Below, piece after piece: positions 57,907-64,000 of a stretch of DNA of 64,000 nucleotides. The stretch comes from Chlorokybus atmophyticus (taxonomy: Eukaryota > Streptophyta > Chlorokybophyceae > Chlorokybales > Chlorokybaceae). Positions within the stretch are counted from its first letter, which is position 1; each line of letters opens with the position of its first letter. The stretch covers positions 900,899 to 964,898 of the forward strand of contig RHPI01001737.1 in the NCBI GenBank assembly GCA_009103225.1, written 5' to 3'. The position numbers and the translations under genes were made by a program. Below the pieces are notes generated by a model. That model was not told the origin of the DNA and did not search any database. It was given only the letters and a program-made list of their open reading frames with translations.

Positions 57907-59222
57907 TTGAACTATTCAACATCAACCCACACACCCCACACTATGTGCTCGCAGATGCATAGGCAGGACCACCCTCCCCACTCAGAGCATCGCGATGATG
58001 ACTGCGACAATCACAACAACACCAACAACGAGGACAAGGATGAGGTTTGCCGCAAGCATGACCTCTTGATGTTCAAGGGGGAGGCCGGCCACTGTGGCAA
58101 CAATGACGTTGTTGAGGGCTATGACGGGTTTGCCGTCATGAACATTACCTTGACTGATGACGAGAACGTTAATACCTGCAACTGCGCCAGCAACACCAAC
58201 CCTCCCTCATACTCCAGCAACACCCCGCAAGTGCAAACTCCAACATGTACCAGAGTGCATGTGCAGGTTATTTGCACACATGTGATTCAACAGAGCGCTT
58301 ATGCATTACTGCTTTGGTCCCTTGTTGTTTCTGCTGCTCCTGCTGCTGCTATTGTTGTTGGCGTTGGCGTTAGTGTGGTGTGTTGGTTGGTTTTGTCGCT
58401 TGTACTCAACAATCTCAACAATTTTACACGCAGGCGCTGGGCACCTCCCTGCCCGCTTACAACCGCCCTGCCCGCTGCAACAACAACAGAACAGCGTAGC
58501 CTGCGTGCCTGCCTGCGTGCCTGTCTAAGGTGCGCACGCATGTTTAAGGCAGTTGCTGCCTCGTGTTGGTCAGCGTGGTGTTTTATTGCATATAGGACGG
58601 CGTCAGCTTCGCACTTATCGGCATGATGCTGTATTGCGTGCTGGGGGTGAGTGAAGTTGTGAATGCATGCAACAACGCGCACGCATCATACGAGCAAAGG
58701 CGCAAGTGAGTACTCAGTTGTGGTTGGCATCTGTATTGGCAACGCGCGCATTGGTAGTGGCAAGTGTTACTGGCGGCGTGCACGCACTTGTTGGGCCGGT
58801 GAGTGGCCTGCGCTTGATATGTGAAGCCACGACATGTGCGCACCTGCGCAAGCCCAGCTTGCATTCGTGTGTGCATGCGTGTGTGTTGCAATGTGTATGC
58901 TTACACGCATCTCAACCTGTGCGTCGCGCAGTGCAGTGCATGCGTATGCGGGTGTGCACTCGTGTATGTGTGCATGTTTGGTATGTGTGTATGTTTACGT
59001 GCATTGAGATCCTTGCATACGTGCATGCATGTGTGCCTTATTGCGTGCCCCCTTCCCAGCCACCAACCCACACACCCAAATGTCCTTGCCGCATACTCAA
59101 CGTGTGTGGTCATGGTGTGGCTGCTGCCACCCTTCTTTTGTGCTTTCGCCTTGAGCTTCATCATTGTCGCGATGGGTATGAATTGCTGTGCCAGCGGGAA
59201 TAATGGTAATAGCGGGTGGTAA
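57907..59222 (+). CDS. Unresolved candidate membrane-protein region
   Basis: Plus-strand frames give an acidic, Asn/Asp-rich stretch (57907-58260), a strongly hydrophobic segment at about 58295-58440 (WSLVVSAAPAAAIVVGVGVS) and another at the end (59105-59222, WLLPPFFCAFALSFIIVAMG) before a stop. The opposite strand of 57960-58210 also reads as a hydrophobic protein (KPVIALNNVIVATVAGLPLE), so the true strand is uncertain. No spliced model could be fixed. Treat this as a place to look, not as a defined gene. Confidence 0.2.
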
Positions 59223-61081
59223 TCCTAGCTTGAGATAACCATTGAAGGGTGATATCCATGTTCCTGCAGGTTTTGCGTGATAATGTGCGTGCATGGATAC
59301 ATGCCATATGTACATATGTACATACAATACGTGTATGATTGGTCAGCAACCCCTTGAAGGGGCGGACATTTGCTTGAACTATTTTTACAAGTTAAGAAAT
59401 CAGTAATGTCATAAAACCAGGGCATTGCTCTTGGCACAATTATAGCACATCAGGTGGTTGGGTCTTTGGCGTCAATCGTTTTGCAACCCATGGCCTTCAA
59501 GCCTCGAGGCACATATAGTGTATGAGATGAGTGTATGAGATGGTGTGAAACGGTCAGCGTGACCCGCTCTTACTATACTTCTGTGACATGATGAAACCTT
59601 GTAGTATACGCATGTGCTAAGTAACCCATAAGACATACAATGTGTTGTAAGGCATCATTCCTTGCCTCTCAAACCTCCCCGCCTTGCCTTGAAGGCAGGA
59701 GTTTGCCACCCCTGTATTGCACGCACATAAGGTAGCATATGACGGTTTGGGTATGCTGAGCCACGCGTATTAAATTCCAATATTGGGGATGAATGCCGCA
59801 TTTGACAACGATACAGCAGGTCACAACATGTATGACTTGCAGTGCCAAATGTTGTTAACTTATGCTATTATTGCGTATGTATATGACATTTGTATACATA
59901 ACGCAACCTTTTATTGTGCATACATACGCTATATCTACGTTATGCATGTAAAGCATACTTTATACACTTTATGAGCTTATGACTTTGTTGTTGCATATGC
60001 TTATATCAACATGATACCTCTACGTAATCATCTATTGCGGTAAACATTAAAACTACATCATATTGTGGATAATCATTCCATATGATGGTCAAAGTATCCG
60101 GTTGACGTTGACATTGCAGCACTGCAAGGCAAAGCAAGGCAGAGGGTGGAGTGCTGCCCAAGCCGCTACATAACTATAGGGCACGAGGGTGAGAGCTGGG
60201 GTGCAGTGCTATGATGTACTCATGTGCTGCAATGGTTGACACACCATTGCACGGGTGCTCGTCGACCTTTTATCAGTCACACAATATACTGCACAGATGT
60301 TATTTGTATTGAACAATGTTGCTGCATTCGGTATCATACGACAAGCAGCTTCTGGCACTTACACAATAGTAAGCACAATGAACCCCTGAATTGTGATGGC
60401 AATTCAAATATAAAAAACCAACTTTCCTTATGTACCCCTATCTTCGATCAAGCTGCTGCATTTCATTCGCTTACATGCTTGCTGTACAGGTGCCCTTATC
60501 AGCAAGCTATAGCTAACGAAAGCCCTTTTGTATTGCATGCGCGGATCCAACACCATGCTTTGCCACCTTATGCTGCAATACTCCTTGTTGAACAACATAC
60601 ATGCTTATTCAATGCTTGCTTATCGGTAAAGCACCTTTACGCAGTGAATGCCGACGCGGGGTTGTCTTCACATGAAGCAATGTGCAGCATATCACATCAC
60701 ATAATCGTCATATGACATGCGTATTGAGTAGCCTTCTGTTGGCTCCAAATCAATACAAGCACAGATTCAGTGCGAGACTTGCAATAAATTTGTACTTATA
60801 CTAGTCTGAACCGGCACTGTAAGACCATTGAGCTCATACATGGATTGCAGATTTCATGTGCACTACAAGCACGCATTGAGCGGAGGGAATGCAAGCCAAG
60901 ACATGGGAATAAAGCTTTGCAAATTGAATGGCCTCCATTTAAAGGGTTGCTATTAATTAACTTGTATAACATATATGCTGTATAACTTGTATGATTGTTA
61001 AACATACATGATACATTTGTCATAGATTTAAATATCATTTGTTCATAACAGTTATGATGATTGTTCATCTTATATGACCAG
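59223..61081. other. Intergenic, AT-rich, nothing coding
   Basis: AT-rich sequence with no supported exon. A 163-codon frame at 60224-60715 begins with GTG, not ATG, and has no recognisable domain. Short GCAAGGCAAAGCAAGGC repeats lie near 60125. Confidence 0.5.
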
Positions 61082-61129
61082 TTAAGCACAGCTTAACTGG
61101 TCATATATGACCAGTTAAGCTGTGCTTAA
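61082..61129. repeat. Perfect 48-bp palindrome
   Basis: Positions 61082-61105 and 61106-61129 are exact reverse complements with no spacer; each arm contains TTAAGCACAGC. A third partial copy of the motif (TATGACCAGTTAAGCACAG) lies directly upstream, from 61074. It can form a cruciform in DNA or a hairpin in RNA. Confidence 0.9.
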
Positions 61130-62312
61130 GTCATGTACGATGAACACGTGAAGATGCACATCATGGCATGATTTTTGGGTGCTTGTATTTTAGTAGCCCT
61201 CGGCGTGTTTGCAACTTGCGATTTGACATTAGCGTGACAGTACAGTCCAGTGGAAACGTCTGTTGAACGTGATCCGCAAGCTATGTGTGCAAGTCTACAC
61301 AGCGCTAAGAAAGCGCCAAAAGTTGACGTGTCAGGGCGGTTAATTTTCACCTTTACCAGTCCTGCGGTTTGCCGCGAGGCAACCGGGAACCTCGTTAAGC
61401 CAAACCGAGAACCTAGTAACAGGAGTCCTGGTCCAGGACTTGCATAAAACGCCGGCTCGAGCTGTGGGATCGCCGTCAAAGTCGGTTAGGGCAAACCGCG
61501 GCAAAAATGACTTGGCACCTCCCACCCAACATAAAACAACTTTGCAAGTACGGTTACATCTTGTTTGTTGGTGCCTGTTGTTGTCTGGGCCAGGCTTCTA
61601 GTTGTCGTCGTCGCGGGCGGGGCCGGCGGGGGCCTGGGCATCGTGGCCGCCCGCAGTGGCAAGTGCCGCGGTAGCGAGAGGCGGGGCCGCGTGGGGGCGG
61701 GGTGACGGGCTTGCGAGCAGCATCAGCAGCAGGTGCGCTCTGCTGGTTGTTGACGGGACAGCTGCAGTGCAGTCGCACAGCACAATAGGGGCAGTTTGCA
61801 GCAACACTGTTGTTAGTGAGCTCTATGCTTGAAAGCTAGTGTGATTGTCAACTACGTGATATTCGTTTTTGAGCGAGTTGCCCTGTACACGCTCCATTAC
61901 GCGAACCACTGCTGTTGGTGCACCAGAGCGTGTGCATTCAGGGCATGTCCTTGTGTGACGCCCTGTGGTGTGCTTGCGATCGTGCAAACACATAACCAGC
62001 TTGGCAGGCTGACGTGACTGCAGTTTAGGGTTGGCTCGCTGCATTGTACAAGCCGCAGTTGCTGCTGTTTTCATCTATGCTTGCGGTCAGCGGCGCTGCT
62101 GGGCAATTGTTGCACATTGCAATGGCTCACATGCTTGAAGAGTATAGAGTGCTGGCGATCCTATGCATGTAAACGTGTGAGTTTCACGTTGGGCGGCACC
62201 ATTGTAGGCTGATTGCACTGCAATTGTGGGATTTTGACCTGGCACTGCACAAAGCGCACCTGACCAGCTTACGATGCAGGTGCGGTGTGTGCGGCGCATG
62301 CCGTAGTCTGCC
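61130..62312. other. Upstream region of the TPX2-family gene
   Basis: Noncoding sequence with a marked GC-rich block at 61600-61720 (GGCGGGGCC, GTGGGGGCGGGG), which may be the promoter or first untranslated exon of the TPX2-family gene or of an unseen minus-strand gene. A plus frame starting MSSSRAGPAGAWASW lies there but leads nowhere. Confidence 0.4.
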
Positions 62313-64000
62313 ATGGCGGACAATGGCGTTGAGACAGTGACAGCAGAGCGCCTGGGGAGAAGTGCGGGAGAATATGGGGCACAACCTTCACCTGTTGTTG
62401 AAAATGGTGCAGATGGTGCAGAGGCAACCGGCTCCCCTAGTGTAAGCATCATATTTACATTATGCTGCACCTCTTGAATATGCTCGCACTTCGCACAGTG
62501 GTATTGCAATGCATACATGTTCTACATTAGAGGCATAGGGTCGTGATGGCATGGGGTATGGTCGTACGAGAAGTTAGCCAATCAGGTGTAGAAACAGTAC
62601 TTGCACCACACAATGCTCATGCTTTCAGCAGTGATCGTCAATACAGCAATGCATGCATTGTTCAGTCTGCTAGTCCTGTCCATGCCTATGACCATTACAA
62701 ACACATGGTGCCTGTCTGGTAGAAACCGGAAACTAGCAAGCCTGCAGCAACATCACCTCGGCCAACTGCTCACAACACACCGAGACCAGCTTCAGCACGT
62801 CCGGCTTCAGCCTCGACGCCTCACTACCTTCGCCAAACAACTGCTACTGCAGCAAAGACGCATCGCGATAGTGCAGAAAAGGAGAAAACAGCACCTGTTT
62901 CTCGCCCTGCATCTGCTCGTCCTGCGCATGCAGGTATTACCGAATGCTGTTTGCTGCGTGCAACAGAGCGATCGCATATGCAGCTCTCGCTGACACTTTG
63001 ATGCATGGTGGAAGAAGCGCAATGGCCATGCACGTTAAGTTAAACACATCCTTCTGGCAGCTACAACACCACAGCCATTCAAGTTGTCAACAAATGAGCG
63101 TGCCCAACGGCCAGTTTCTGCACGGATGGCGGATTCACGGCCTGCAGATCAGCCAGTGAAACCTGCAAGCAAGGCCTCTGTAACAACACCCCGGCCGACA
63201 ACAGCAGCTGCACCAAAGGCAACTGAAGGCACACAGGTCTGCTTAATGCTCTGCATAGGCCATATATGGCTATGGCTGCCTCAGTAGGTACAAAACTGAC
63301 CTTGTTTGTGTGCAGCAAGCTGACCCAAAGGCACATGTAGTCAAGCCAGTGCCATTCAAGCTTGCCAGCATGAAGTAAGTTCACATCCCATTTGTGTTTT
63401 GTATGAGAATTGACAAGGGATACGATTTTACCCATCTTAAAATTACATTCGGTCTTACATCTTCCATTTACATGTTGCATCTTGCATCCTCACCTTACTT
63501 CCCAACACTAAATGTACCTCCGGACTGGCACTGCTCGTTTTCTCCCAGGCTGCATGAGAAAGCAGAGGCTGATCGCAAGAAGCGCATTCAAGAAGAAGCT
63601 GAAAAGGAAGCCAAAGCCCGAGAGTTCAAGGCCAGACCCAGGCCAAAATATCCACTCAACTGGTTGCGTGCATATCTGCTTGGGGCATTGTATGCTATTA
63701 ATGCAGCTGGGTGCTTCACTCCTCTCTCTTCACAGTGCTACGCCGCTGCATCAAGTGCATTGTTCGCTGTATCCTTGACTACTCTGCTTCACATCTGCGG
63801 CGTTTGTGCTGAAGAAGGCTGCAGCACCTACAACCAAACCCCAAAGTATTGCATTTTCAAGTGAAAAGCGCTTGCTTGCGCGCAAAGAGGTAATTGTTCA
63901 TAGATTAATGATGACTGCTGCTCTGAGCTGCCAGCGCTGCATCTGCTTTTGCACTGCAGAACAAGAAGAGCAGGAGAAGGTGGTTGTTGTTGTTGTTGGG
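62313..64000 (+). CDS. TPX2-family microtubule-associated protein (5' part)
   Basis: TPX2-family proteins bind microtubules and help organise spindle or cortical arrays. Exons in phase: 62313-62441, 62723-62933, 63061-63236, 63316-63374 and one starting at 63549; a further exon lies near 63815-63891, and a last piece may start at 63960. The gene runs off the window. The N-terminus (MADNGVETVTAERLGR) is acidic, followed by a Pro/Ser/Ala/Arg-rich region (RPASARPASAST). Two PFKL motifs (PFKLSTNERAQ and PFKLASMKLHEKAEAD) then lead into a Lys/Glu-rich helix (RKKRIQEEAEKEAKAREFKA), the hallmark of the TPX2 domain. SSEKRLLARKE continues it. The 3' end of the 63549 exon is uncertain; donors at 63663 or 63671 are possible. 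Confidence 0.75.

Noticed and set aside
60224-60715. 163-codon plus-strand frame
   Set aside because: It begins with GTG, has no known domain, and the composition looks like intergenic sequence.

Overview
This is nuclear DNA from a photosynthetic eukaryote, most likely a green alga. Genes are split into many short exons by mostly GT-AG introns of about 60-400 bases, often rich in TGCATG-type repeats. One gene encodes a protein of the minor (U12) spliceosome (U11/U12-65K). The carrier, HSF, Ariadne, GST and amidohydrolase proteins look plant-like. From what is generally known of green lineages, a minor spliceosome fits a streptophyte (charophyte) alga better than a typical chlorophyte. This is inference; the species cannot be read from the window. 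The assembly has one 48-base N gap (378-425) and a single N (33743).

Left part (1-29.8 kb), host genes rebuilt exon by exon with consistent phases: RAD1 checkpoint clamp (-) head-to-head with MCM10 replication factor (+); a mitochondrial SLC25A44-type carrier (-); a small unknown two-exon gene (-); a heat shock transcription factor (+); a GH31 sulfoquinovosidase-like glycosidase (+); an Ariadne RBR ubiquitin ligase ending in a UBZ4-type zinc finger (+); a second small unknown gene (-); a plastid-targeted GST-like protein (-); and tRNA-Leu(CAG).

Middle part (30-49.3 kb), nested repeats: a tandem duplication and a 17-bp minisatellite precede a decayed minus-strand Ty3/gypsy element. Its two LTRs (31347-31682 and 48946-49294), primer-binding site and polypurine tract are all visible. 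Between its gag and pol sits a second, plus-strand Ty3/gypsy-type element. That element carries gag-like regions, protease, a cytosine-5 DNA methyltransferase-like domain, reverse transcriptase/RNase H (split by a solo LTR with a 4-bp target duplication), integrase and a decayed PHD finger. The methyltransferase-bearing element is the most unusual system in the window. A 250-bp copy of the Ariadne gene, intron included, lies beside the single N inside the outer element's RNase H and may be an assembly error.

Right part (49.3-64 kb): U11/U12-65K (RNPC3, -) head-to-head with an M20-family amidohydrolase (ILR1-like, +). A gene-poor, repeat-containing stretch with a rearranged inverted repeat and a perfect 48-bp palindrome follows. 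The window ends inside a TPX2-family microtubule-associated protein gene (+). The host genes are unrelated housekeeping genes; the only suggestive functional pairing is RAD1 with MCM10.
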